A stretch of DNA of 64,000 nucleotides from Tubiluchus corallicola (taxonomy: Eukaryota; Priapulida; Priapulimorpha; Priapulimorphida; Tubiluchidae): positions 1 through 64,000 of the forward strand of contig JAQGDQ010000808.1 of NCBI GenBank assembly GCA_030141605.1, written 5' to 3'. The notes under the pieces are model-generated. The model worked only from the letters and a program-made list of their open reading frames with translations. It was not told where the DNA came from and did not search any database. Position numbers and translations under genes: made by a program. Shown one piece after another: positions 14,581 through 43,600 of the stretch (position 1 is its first letter; the number at the start of each line of letters is the position of its first letter).

Positions 14581-14703
14581 CACTTGGTACGAATTACGGT
14601 ACGATATTTTATGGCACTACTAGTACGGTACCATTCAATTTTGCAAATACGGTACGGAATCACGGTACGATATTTTTTGTATTGTACCGTATTGCCAACC
14701 CTG
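14581..14703 (-). mobile_element. hAT-like MITE, degenerate, nested in repeat R1
   Basis: Right end, read on the minus strand, is CAGGGTTGGCAATACGGTAC, matching the ends of the 15430 element. Flanks ATCTTACAT and ATCTTCAT look like a decayed 8-bp target duplication. It sits at the edge of R1 copy 2. Confidence 0.7.
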
Positions 14704-14990
14704 ATCTTCATGCAAAAATATCGTAAATTTAGTTACGTTTAAATCTAATTTTTTTTAATAACACATTATACATTTGACGGAAATTGTCTGTGCCCTGCTT
14801 TTCGTCAGTCGATGCACGTCATTGGTGGAAGAATCATCGTTTAAAATGGGAGCGCTCAAGCATAGGATCTCGACTTTAGAGTGATTTCACTAATTACATG
14901 AGACGCTTATCAGAGTTTCATTACTAAATCCTTTTGATATTTTTCACAAACATTGAAATAATCCTAACTTCCAAGTAGGTTTTTTCTTTT
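14704..14990 (-). repeat. Interspersed repeat family R1, copy 2 (reverse)
   Basis: On the minus strand it reads through GGAAGTTA, AAATCACTCTAAAGTCG, CCACCAATGACGTGCATCG, ATTTCCGTCAAATGTATAA and TATTTTTGCATGAA, in the same order as the other R1 copies. Confidence 0.8.
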
Positions 14991-15429
14991 AAAATTTGGG
15001 GCCAGGTTTGTACATTTTACTTGCAATCCAGCATTAAACAAAAAGAGTCCATGATAGTCATCGCAGTTTGCACGAGTTCCTTACTGCATTTGGGTGTGTG
15101 ATTTTTCTTTGAGACATTTTTACTCAGTTCAGCAAACTGCAAACCAGCTTAACGGTTATTGTTAACATTGTTGAATGTACCAAAAATAAGTGAAACATCG
15201 AGCGAGGAAAAGTCTCTTAGCCGCACTCGGAAGTGTGAATATCTATCCTAAACATAGCCAAAACCGGTGTAATTAGCAGCAAAATGGGCCCAATGCGTTT
15301 AGTTGCAGTTAAGGTTTGCGGCAGGTTTTTTCTTTTTTTCTTTTAGTAGTCAATACTTATTCGATTTTTGGGATTCCGACTTTTGCTTAATGATCTCATT
15401 AAGCGTTCCTCATTTTTTTAACTTTGAGC

Positions 15430-15561
15430 CAAGGCTGGCAGTATGGTACGATACGAAAAAATGCCGCACCGTACTGTTAAAAAATACGGTACTGTAATTT
15501 TGTTCGGCACCTTTAACAGTTTTTTTGTACCGTACCGTACCGTACCGTACTGTCAGCCTTG
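15430..15561. mobile_element. hAT-type MITE with intact 8-bp target duplication
   Basis: 132 bp, ends CAAGGCTGGCAGTATGG and (other strand) CAAGGCTGACAGTACGG, flanked by identical CTTTGAGC at 15422-15429 and 15562-15569. An 8-bp duplication and CA-starting inverted ends are hallmarks of hAT transposition. No coding capacity. Confidence 0.9.
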
Positions 15562-15569
15562 CTTTGAGC

Positions 15570-16431
15570 TCATAATAGGACCAGTTTGATATAATTACAC
15601 GTACAGTGTTATAAAGCAAGCAAGTACAACTAAGCAGTCAAGCCAAAAACCCACAAACAGACGAATGACTGATTGACTGTCCGACCTACAAGTAGCCAGT
15701 CAGCCAGCCGGTCAATCAGACGCCAGCTAGTTAATTGACCACCAACCAACCAACCGACCGAAATTTGCGTGCAGTAGACCCATCCCACTGAGCGGATCTT
15801 AGCGAGAAATCAACTACAAGGATAACGTCACCTTAGTTATTTAATTCTATTGATTATTTCTAAAATATTTATCTATCAGATTAATGATAAACTTAAGTCT
15901 GCTTAAAGACTTTTATAATATAAGAGTAATCTGATAATCTATATACTTTACTTGTAATCTGGTATAAGCCTTTTGTGAATGATGCTCGCCTGGCTTGGCC
16001 ATTTTTGCAAATATGCTATTTTGCAAAAAATCCCGAACATTATTATTTTGAATATTTAGAAATAATTTTTGTACAATTTATCCAATTTGCAAACAGTTAG
16101 CAACAATCAGGAGGACAGTGAAAGAATGCTTGAATTGCCTTAGGTGACAAAGATACAGGTTTGCTTTAAAAATTCAAACCACGACCCTAACAATATGCTA
16201 AATGAATGTCAATTTAAGGTAACCATATATCAGCGATAGACAGGTTGTTTTGGTTCAAATACCAGGCACCGAGAGGTAAAAAACGATCCAGTTGCTGTTG
16301 TGGCTACTGACGTTGGTACTGCGTTGGTTAAGGTGTAATAAACTGTCAAAAAATTCACAATGAGTTGTCCAGTGAATGGGTAAGAAGTTTACTATTATTG
16401 ATATTAAAAATTTGTTTTAGTAGAAAATGGA
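15570..16431. other. Non-coding, no feature seen
   Basis: Contains short CAGTCAGCC-like and ACCAACC degenerate runs (15690-15765) but no gene. Confidence 0.45.
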
Positions 16432-16445
16432 ATATATATATATAT

Positions 16446-16495
<50 letters not shown>

Positions 16496-16546
16496 CGTGT
16501 GCGTGTGCGTGTGTGTGTGCGTACGTGTGCGTATGTGTGTGCAAAA
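16432..16546. repeat. (TA)n-(TG)n compound microsatellite
   Basis: A short TATATA run passes into a TGTG/CGTG tract of about 95 bp. Confidence 0.95.
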
Positions 16547-17922
16547 AACTAGCAAGCAAAGTAATTCTGGTATGACGACTCTAGTAACGTACAGCATCAT
16601 AATTTTGAAAGCGAGCAGTAACTTTGTATTTTAGGATTATTCCAATGCGACATAGAACATTTATTGGGAAAAAAACAAGAACGAAATGTACTATTTAGGT
16701 AAACTTGATCATAATGCGTTCCAAAACTACCAGCAACAATGATTTCAAAAAAGTCTAAATATTATAGAGAAAACTTACGAGTAATAATTATGTTGCATCG
16801 CGTAAGAAATATTTTTATTCGAGGCAGTTTTCAGCAGAGAAACATCTTGCTTTATCCAAGGTCAGAATTGTTAAATGTAATTGTTAAACTATGTAAATTT
16901 TGGGCAACGGCAATATTGTTATGATTAGGGCTATTCATAGCGATGTGAAAACCACCAGTGGGCGTACCATACAAAATAAATAAGGTGTAAAATTTAATAT
17001 CGCACCTAAAACAATAGCAAAATTTGGAAAAATTAAAAGAAATTCGCTGCTTTTGGGATCAAACTGAATGGAGTTTGGTATTTTTCTCGTTTCTAAATTT
17101 TCTATTTTTTACAGTAAGCGAATTGTACATGAAAATATTACCAATGAAATGGCAATCGGGCGGTAACTTTGTGTAGAAAAAAAATTTGTTTATTCTGCAA
17201 AAACGACGCCAAGCTTAATAAAATTTTAAATACTTTTTCGTTATAAAAATTGTTTATTTAATAAATAAAATCGAAATGTTAAGCCAATGTGAAAACTTTA
17301 TTTTTTGGGGTTTTTTAATGCAGATGTATCAGTGTGTGAACGGCAGTTGATAAATTTGTAACTGTATATGGATTATTCTTTAGTATGACCTATTGGTTTG
17401 CATGAAACTGTTATTTATATAATAAATTTGACAGAAATTTGCCAATAAAAGATAGCAATTTGCCCTACCTGATGCCAAAAACAACAGTCAAATTTCAAGG
17501 TTACAATTAACTAGTTAATTTCGTTTTCCAAATGATCTGACAGCAAACACACTGTAATTATTTGTCTGGTTAAGTGTTTGACGTTTTTACTGTAATAGCC
17601 AAAGACCTACAAAGTTTTGTTCTCATAAGAAAAATAAAAAAAACGTTTTTTTAACTTAAGAACTCTGTAAATTAATAAAAAAATCATTTAAATGGTAATC
17701 AATATGATGGTAATAGCTGTAATTAAACAATTGCAGCATAATTGTGTTTATGCTGAAATTAGCTTTCACGGTCGGTATCGAGTTGCGCAAATAAGATTTG
17801 TCAACATTTATCCACTGTGCACTACAGTAACTGATAGAAAAAGAAAGTAATGTGGTAGTTTTCTATATAACTTAGAGAGAATAGGTCCTGCTTGTGCATT
17901 GCGGTATTTAACTTGTCAGAAA
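16547..17922. other. TDO upstream region; no promoter element assigned
   Basis: AT-rich 1.4 kb before the TDO start codon. No convincing TATA box, initiator or conserved site could be singled out among the many AT runs; probably holds the promoter and 5' UTR. Confidence 0.4.
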
Positions 17923-34408
<16,486 letters not shown>

Positions 34409-36230
34409 AAGAAAGTTTTTATTTTTCTTTCCTGCTGACATGTAGGAATATAATTCTTGTTAAAGAGAAGTTGAAGATGATATTTTTCTGCCTTACTGCT
34501 TTTGCCGTGTATTACGTTACGTTATAACGCAAGATAATTTAGAAATTAGTTTTGCTTTCAGTTAAGGATAGATACGAAAATTAGGCACAATTTTTCCCGC
34601 AGATCTGCATTAACTTCCTAAATGCTCTTACCTTTTAATTAGTTAGATACTTTTATTTTTTTAAATAGATCCGTAGTTATAAAATCTCGTTGATACGATG
34701 CAATCAGCATAAGGAATGTAATATTTTAGTGGCACATGAACGCGTAGAAAGCGTTGCAATTAACTGTGATACGAAACATAATTTTTGCTATGAATGTGAG
34801 ATAAAGGTTGTTGTCGCTTTTGTTTCAGTTATTACAGGTTATATTCAACTCACATTTATAAATATGCCACAGCAATGTAATAATATTAGCAGTCGTAGTT
34901 TACATAATATTTACATACATGTATAAATACCTTACTAACCGCCAAATGATATATAGGGAGTAGTCTGAAGTAATAAGAAACTGAAGTTCTAGAAAAGTAA
35001 CATCATTTTTATGTACAAGAGACAATGCACAATTATTGTACAAAGCTGCGCTGAAAAAGCACTGAAAAAAGAAATGTATCCAACTTTCCAACTAAATATT
35101 TGGTCAATATTACAAAACGTCTTCAGGATGTTATAAAGACTGTCTAACTTTTAATCAATCACTGTGACCTACCTGCCAGGTACTGTCCTGCAGCATTTCA
35201 GCGTTGCAGTATTTCATAATTGTTTCTGCTCTACACTGTTTAAGCCATTCCATGGCTTTTCAGCTTGACTGCAGGCAAAAAAGTTTGTTAGTTTGCACAC
35301 AAGTGTTAAACTATGTTGGCTTGTTTAGAAATTAGAACAGTTGCGTAAGCCGCATGTTAATTTTATGATACACATTATACTACTTTGAAATGAGTATAAA
35401 AATTAAGAATATTTTACGTTAATATTATAATAGTGTATGATTGTGATATAGTTTAAATAAATAGTACATCGCTACATTTTTAAGCAGTTCGTAAGAATAT
35501 TATACTATCCTTTTGAATTTACTTTAGGGTGACTTTTTCATGCTATCTTACTTAAAAAAATTGAATAAGTAGTATTGTAATACAAGCCTAAAGCAGGCTA
35601 CTGTCATTATTTTATCCTTGTAGAATTTGACTCATTTTGCTTTAAAAAGTAATTTTCGCTCACTAATGTTAACGGTTTTTGCCAGATACGTAATCTATCT
35701 GAGTTTTGATAATTCTTCTAATAAAAGTACATATATTTAGCAAACGAGAAAATTGCTGTACATATTTCACTAGCTATCAAAAAGTTTGGTTCCGTATTAC
35801 ATAGGAATTTTCTGCGTTCACTAGTTGTTTATAGAACAATCACTTGTAAGTGAATTATTTAACTATAAGTAAATGAAAGCTGAGGGCCAAGTGTCAAACC
35901 ATGAAGTACACGTGCAATTGGGTATAGCATAAATCTTTTGTAATTAGAAATTTTAAATATAGGCAAGAGAAAGTGAAGGACAAATTACTAAATATTAGGC
36001 ATCACAGAGGCATTTGTGAAACTGGCTGTCTTGTTTAAAAACACTGTTACAGAAAAATGTTGTTTGAAATATTCGCTACAGAACAGCCAGTCAATAATGT
36101 GCAGCTGCATGCACAAACACAAACACACACACCATATTGTTATCCTTTTATTAGTCACTTTTTTTAATTTCCTCGGCACGGAAGTATCAATACAAACACG
36201 TGTTTATAGTCTGCACACATCATACTCTAA
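34409..36230. other. Intergenic, downstream of TDO; 3' UTR probably at the left
   Basis: AT-rich with short chance frames. An AATAAA occurs at about 35457 but is 1 kb from the stop, so the TDO poly(A) site is not assigned. Confidence 0.45.
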
Positions 36231-36511
36231 CCATGTTTACTACTGTAGGTGTTAGAACGTATTAAATATGTGTGTAGATTTACGTACCACATGAGTACCT
36301 GTAAAAACAAATTATACTAAATGACTTGTTTACTACTGTAGGTGTTAGAACGTATTAAATTTGTGTGTAGATTTACGTACCACATGAGTACCTGTAAAAA
36401 CAAATTATACTAAATGACTTGTTTACTACTGTAGGTGTTAGAACGTATTAAATTTGCGTGTAGATTTACGTACCACGTGAGCACCTGTAAAAACAAATTA
36501 TACTGAATGAC
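36231..36511 (+). repeat. 93-bp tandem repeat, three units
   Basis: Units begin TTTACTACTGTAGGTG at about 36237, 36330 and 36423, period exactly 93, with only a handful of substitutions between units. Confidence 0.95.
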
Positions 36512-37222
36512 TTGTTATAGGCGTTGCGGTTGCATCATGAACTATAAAAACAAAAGAAAATTGTTAAAACTGGTAAAAAATAGGTTTGATTTTTTGGAAG
36601 CCATGAATAATGTAATGAATAATGAGTTTTCAAGCAATTGTTGATTGTTGCTGTTCGTGTTATGTTGTTATAATAAACTTTTCACTTCATTTGATAATAC
36701 ACAAACATGTCCGTCATATTAGAGAATTTTTCCAAGGTAAGGTGATTTGTTTATCTTCTGGGGACGCGCGCATTGTAAGCAGTTGTGGTGTAGTAGCAAT
36801 ACTAATTATAGCAAGAGCTTTTCAATTACATTAGTGAGTTGGTTTTGGTCATTTGCAGACCATTAAACAAACAATAAAATTATTCTAAGAAACCATGGTT
36901 TGCTTATGACCAAACTATTGCTTTATTAACGGCAATTTTACACTTCGTTAGTAAACTACATCAAAAAGATCCTTGGAACAAAATCATAGCATGTTGTATG
37001 CTTAGCACAGAAATATTTATTAACGAAGAATGTTTATGAGAATTCTTTAACACAGATATTAGGCCTAAGTTATTATTTTACAAAAACAACAAGTACATGT
37101 ACAATGCCTTTACAGAGTTTGATATGAAAAACGATTTCCTCGCAGTATCTTTAGCTTACATTTCATATTATTTTAGTGGGCCTAGTTAGAATGTAACTAC
37201 GTAATTTATAATATTTTTTGAA
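36512..37222. other. Intergenic / 3' UTR of the TMEM272-like gene
   Basis: Holds the minus-strand AATAAA at 37016-37021. Otherwise AT-rich with no other feature. Confidence 0.5.
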
Positions 37223-37683
37223 TTAATATCCATGTTTTTGAAGTTGATATGGTTCAGAAAGGGGAGCTGCTACAACCCATCTGTAATATAACATTAACAT
37301 TAAGGCAGTAAGTATTTCTACCCCTATAATACAGTACCCCAGTATTAAACTTACGAATGAAATAGTATAGGCACTTTGGGAGCAAAAGTTGTTAGGTTCT
37401 TCGATAGTTGGGATAAAGTGGACTGGTTTTTGCATTTCAAATAGCCAGACATTACCCACAATCCACCAGATTAATATAAACAATGTTATAAGACTTTCCG
37501 ATGCCTGAGTTGAACGACCTATTATGCCCGGTGAGTCTCCAAAATCGTCGAATTTCTCATAGCCTGATGTCTTGCGTAGTTTCCACAACAGAGTCACACA
37601 TTTCAAAAGTCCAGCAGCGCCACCTACCAACAAATATACTGGAATCTTTGGCTGAATTGGGCATTCTTGTAAGTTCTTGCCAC
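37223..37683 (-). CDS. TMEM272-like exon 4 (stop)
   Basis: Acceptor TTCCTCTGTAG. Encodes spans two to four and the short C-terminal tail ending KHGY before the stop. The ATG 16 bases upstream (37699) lies in the intron's polypyrimidine tract and is not the start. Confidence 0.9.
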
Positions 37684-40600
37684 CTACAGAGGAAGACAAA
37701 AATAATTTTAAGTAAACGAGTTGTCAAATCAAGAGAACTCATGTATCATATCCATCATACCGAGTTCTTACACTCTTCACTTAGGGCCGTGCGATATGGG
37801 GTTTTCAAGCTGGAATGCTTACACTCACCCCCCTAAAGGCAAGATGGATTTTTGTAACCAAAACTCTTGCATTTTCCTATAAGGTCTGCCATGTGTGTTT
37901 CCAAGCTGAAGTAGTTACATTCTCCCCCTAAAGGTCTGCGAGATAGGTTTATCTGGGAAAAGTGTAAATGCTCCAGTTTGAAAAACCTATTTCGCAGACC
38001 TTTTGGGGGAGAATGTAACTACTCCATCTTGGAAACACACCTCGCAGGATTGTATGTCGTTTTGCCAGTGTACAGTTCACTTGTATAGACTGGCGAAAAG
38101 ATAACTGGCGAAGTGTGTGATTACCTTACCATAGGGTTTGCGAGATGGGTTTTCAAACTGGGGACGAGACGAAAAATCGTCGGAAAAATACAACTATAGT
38201 TTTAAAAAAATAATCAATATAGGTAATTTTGAATTTATTCTGCGCTGTATCATGCATTCATATGAATACTGTTAAAATCAGTACTGTTCAGCAATAACAG
38301 CTACAAAATAGGAAAAAGAAGTAAGTAAAAATAGAAGCGCCTGGTCAACAATAACATTTGAGATGTTTTGTTCATAGAGACTACTGTAACGGATAACTTG
38401 AGACTAGCTACTGATTAAATGTAAAATCACAAGCAAAAATCATCAATTGTCATTGCAAAGTATATGATGTGAAATGTGAATACGGCGTAGAAGACTTTAT
38501 TTTCTTAATAACTGTTTAGTAATAGAATAATATTTTCCTATAGTAGGAAGCAGAGAGGAGGTATTAGCAGGTATTATAGTGGATACTAGCCACCTCCCCA
38601 AACAAACAAGCTTTTCACACCTCATAAGCGTCTGCTTCAATTCAATTCAACTATTTATTTATTTCGGAAACTAAAACCCATAAAACACAGATACATAAAT
38701 AAAAGGATAAAAAGAAATACTGCTAAAAACTAACTTAAAAACTTATTTACAATATCTTATATTCGTACGATTATGCACTTACAAATAAGCTTCCCGCATA
38801 GCTAAGCGTAGCTTGTTTAACATCAGCTCCGCCCACAAAGAAATGCTATTCACATGAAATTCAAGTTACACAAGTCATATATATAATATAGGATGGAAGA
38901 TGCTTGTATCCATACTCATACCCATACTCACATATTCGTACTGGCTTCAAAACAATTCACTTGTTTCCGTTGTGGGCAGGTTACAAATTACTAAAGGCCT
39001 CTCCAGCATATGCTAATAATACCTGTAAAATCTTTGAGATACAGTAACACCTTTGAAATAAAAGAAAAGAAAGTTGATGAAGTTTTGTCTTACCTACTCC
39101 TAGCATTATGAGAGGAAAGACTGTGAGGCATATTAACAACCCCTTCACAAAATCTGGAAAAAAGAAAAATTACACGACGTCATAATTAATGAAAAGCATA
39201 ATGGAGTCTTAGCGTGATGTCTTCGCATTAACACGTTATTTATTACAAATTTATACCAAACTATTATTTCACCAATATGAAAACTCGTTATAAAAATTCT
39301 CGCAGGTATTATTAAAGCAATATATACCTTAAAATGCTTTTATAACAACTAAATGGACACAGAAATTACTCTCACTTAAGTGAGGAATAGGCCTGTTTGG
39401 TTTATTGTATACCAGTTGAAAATGCGAATTGCAAGTATGTATGTATATATATATATATATATAAATTTCTGTGAAATGCAAAGTACCAACAAAAACAGCA
39501 TCAACAAATGTGGTGATGACAACGACAATAGCAATAAAACTTCAACTTCTGAACATATCAGGAAATTGCACAGATAATAATGTTTGATAAATTATATGGC
39601 TCAGGAAAAAATGTCACAGAAAAAAGTGCAAACAGAAATAAGAAAATCGCATATTTAATGAAATATGAGTTTATTTGGAACTTCTTTTTGCAGAGTTCTA
39701 CTTGTCCTCCATATAGGAAGAAATGTGTTAGGGTAGACATTAGCGTTAGGTGCCATTTTCTCATATTTTTTATTACCTACCCTTTTTCCTTGTGTGTGCC
39801 ATGTTTATGGTATCATTGCTACCTGTGCGATTTTACCTGTTCCATTTTACCTATATTCGTTCGAAAATCAATATGGCCTAATTAAAAATTGACTTGCTGA
39901 GCTGGCACGTTACCAAGTTTTGGCTTCCAACATTTCGGCAGGTGTAATAATGACTGGGTTGTGTTATTTTACATAGAAGTATTTATTTATTTTATTGAAA
40001 ATGGTAATCCGATTTTAACTAATAATCTTTGCTTGCTATAGTTTAAATGTACTATAAATGTAAGTGTAAACATTTAATACCATGTTAAACTAACTTGTTC
40101 ACTTTTTTAGCTGTAAGCTCAATCTTACCGCCATTAAAGTTTTTGTTCGTAATTAATCACCTATTTCACTTGAATTCTTATCAAACTAGTTTTTGTAGGT
40201 TTGGAGTATAAAACTCTTTGAGGGAGTTTCACTGGGAAACCGTCATCATATAGGGTAAGATATATACCATCTTTAACACTATCTGTGCACAGTAATCTGC
40301 ATATAAGTAAAACTATAGCGTAAAACGCATTTTTACAGTTGAAAGAGATGTTTACGATGTACTAACTTACAATGTGACGTTAAGCTAACTTGTTACTGCA
40401 TTGTTCTAAGGCACCACGTCATGCTGCTTTTCATTTTTCTGTTTTTCGTTTTATTGTAGAGTTTTATTTAAAGAAATTAAATTCATCATTCCTTTCTACC
40501 TACACTAACCGAATTTCGAGGCTTTGCCTTTAGGTAAAATGATCGCTCTAAAAATAAAAACTACAAAATCGAAAGAGTTCTCGAGAATTGGAATTATTTT

Positions 40601-43600
40601 TGACATTGCCTGCTACCAAGTTCTTATAGAAAGCCACAGTACTAAGTGTATTACTCCAGACAACAAAATAAGATTGTCCTATTAAGTCCGGAGAAGAGGC
40701 TGCTTTTCTAATGCTGATTAGCCAGGAAATGAATTCTTTACTGTTTCTATGAAGCTTATCAGCCAGCTGGCTTCAGCAAGAGCTTAATATTTAACTAGAC
40801 TTAACAAATCTCATTCACACAAAGCGGATGAGCTTAGTTAATTACATGAAGCACCCCCAAGTGTTAATTATCTCATTTATAAAGAGAAAAACTCATCTTA
40901 AATCCAGAAATGCCATTCTGATTTAGTTAATCGGCTTTGTACAAGAATCTTTCATCAGTGCAAGCAGTCACTGGAAGCCAGTGGTGGCAGGCCTATTCAA
41001 GGAAACCACCATCAGCTACAGCTCTTCAATGCGCGTACATGATTAGTTGCTCCTGCGAGTTATCAAACCTAATTGTTGTGTAGTCTAGATGTTTATAAAT
41101 GCGACTTACAAGTTTCGCTGATGATCTGAATGGCTCTGAAGAGGAAATCGCACAGACCTTCGGCTTCCTCGGCGGCTTCGCTTAGAAGATACACCCTGGA
41201 ACTGTACTGCGCTGTGGAGTCTTGGCTTTCCAAATACTGTGTGCTACGCAGGTTCTGTATGTCCTGTCTATCATTGCGCTGAAAAAATATTACATAGATA
41301 TAAAGGGCATTCCAGGATAGTTGGTTTGACAAAAACAGTCACGCAAAAAAGAATCATGAATTTAATAAGGACAATAATACAATTACGTTGGCACGTGACT
41401 GATTATTATACTTGCCACGCATCCAACAAGCACATAAACCGCGAAAGTAGCCCGGCGACCGTGTTCAACCCGACTATGTATGGTTGAGCGTGGTGGGCTT
41501 GTGTCGATACCTGTAGATTACTATCCAGAAGTGTGTCTACCCAGTGTGCACGGAGCCCGTGACTAATATTTATCACTTGATTGTACCGGTCCAATGCGGT
41601 TTACACATGTTTGATTGAGCAGTTTGTCACAATTTTCACAGTTCGACTCTTATCTCACGTTCAACTACTACCTGGGGCACTTAAATAACTCCATTTCGAG
41701 CATGACAGTGTTTGTCGCTTGACTATGTTTGGTCCAACGCGGTTTACTCTTGCGCAATTAGATACTTAACAAGCCTCAAAAAGTCGATGCCCACTCTGCC
41801 TAACATTAAGTTAACAAGCCTCAAAAAGTCGATGCCTACTCTGCCTAACATTAAGTTAACAAGCCTCAAAAAGTCGATGTCCACTCTGCCTAACATTGAG
41901 TTCTCTTGGAAATCGCGCGGCCCAAAGCATGGCCAAGATTTCGGTAAACCACCAGAAAATGTGTGAAAATTGGCCAACACGTAAGAGCATGTCTGAGTAC
42001 TATTTGCCTATGGTTTTAGAGTTATTTAGAGACAGGAGTGATGTACATTTTGGCTCCCATATCCCTTAAAAATCCCAGCTTTTCTAAAACTCCGCGTAGA
42101 CATCTACCTCATATACCTAAATACCTACGAAAACAATTTCAATTTAATTTAAAATAATAGGAGGAATTAAATGGCAGTAAAAAAACTGACCCTACTCTGA
42201 TCCTTTTCACCGCTAAATAGAACAGAAATAGTAGGTTGTCAAAGCGCCAAAGCTTGCTCTATTGCAGTCTGTAACTTAGTCGCTGCATACGGGCAGTTAC
42301 GTAAATGCTAACAACTAAATGTAATTGTACCATTTTCATCTTAATCATGATTAAATATTTAACCACTGAGTTTGTTTGTTTTGTTCTTTGTTTTATAGCT
42401 TTATGTTTGACAAATCAAAGAACTGCACTCAGCAGACAATTTTTTCTCTTTTGTTCCGCAAACATACGACATTTTTGTAATCGCGAAGACATTTACCTTT
42501 AGATTTTTTCCACCCAATTTGCATTCCAACTAAATAAAAATAATCTTATTTTCGTTAAAAAGTCCGGAGTGCGTCTGTCGACAAAATGTGGTTAAACAAG
42601 CCGGGCTATAACTCACTTAGTGTTTATGTTGAACGGCAAAAGTTAGTAGACACGAATCTGCAGTGTGTCAGCCTCTTAAGACAGAGCTTACCACTAAGCA
42701 GAAATTTTTAAACTAAATTCTACATCAATAAACCCTGAAACTTTAACGACGAAACTTAATCTGAAACAACGAAATGGCCAATACGTCTTCCCACAATGTT
42801 GTAATGACGGTAATTTTCTGATAATCTACATCTAAACGACTGATTTGTCACTCTAACGACTCCTCTAGCTAATCTGATGACGCAGTCAGTGCAGCTGTAA
42901 ATTGTACAGAAAATGAAGAGGTACAGAATTAGTGCAATCTAACTGCAACATGTATTATTACTTAATTTTGTCATGTCAACAATAAATGACGGTGTTAAAT
43001 TACTGATGATATTAAATTCGCCTTGTTTTATTCCACTCGCCAATTGTTTTCCAAAAAATAACTGAAATTTTACCATCATCACTACCACCACCATTGCCAT
43101 TTAAAGCTATTGGGCTGAAAAAGGTTTCTTATTTATTTTTTTTCATACTAAAGGTATAGTAATGCGGCTAGAAAAATAAGAATTTAATGTTGTTGTCGGG
43201 TCTACATGTTGCTTCTAGCTGTGAAAACTAAAACGATGAACGAGGATTACAACATTATGAGAAAAGATAATTGTTGCACGTAATATATTGGGACAAATGT
43301 CGAGTATGTCAGACGTCACATTCGACTTAGCAGACAATGTCTAAAATTTATTTGTAAATAAATAACTTTTTTTTCATGTTACGTTACATTTTGCATAACT
43401 CACTACTGTGCACAGAATAGTGGGAAAAACTGATACACGTTCTGTATCACATAATAAGACAAATTCCCTCCACAAGCTCCTATAGATCTATTCTGAAAAA
43501 TAACTATATTTCTGACAGCACCATGTTTAAACTATGCCATTATTTTATGAGACTTGTTTATCTATCAAACTTAGACGCTCTGCTGCGTAAATTTATTCGA

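Noticed and set aside
37501-37836. 111-codon plus frame opposite the TMEM272-like terminal exon
   Set aside because: Antisense shadow of the membrane-protein exon extending into the foldback repeat.
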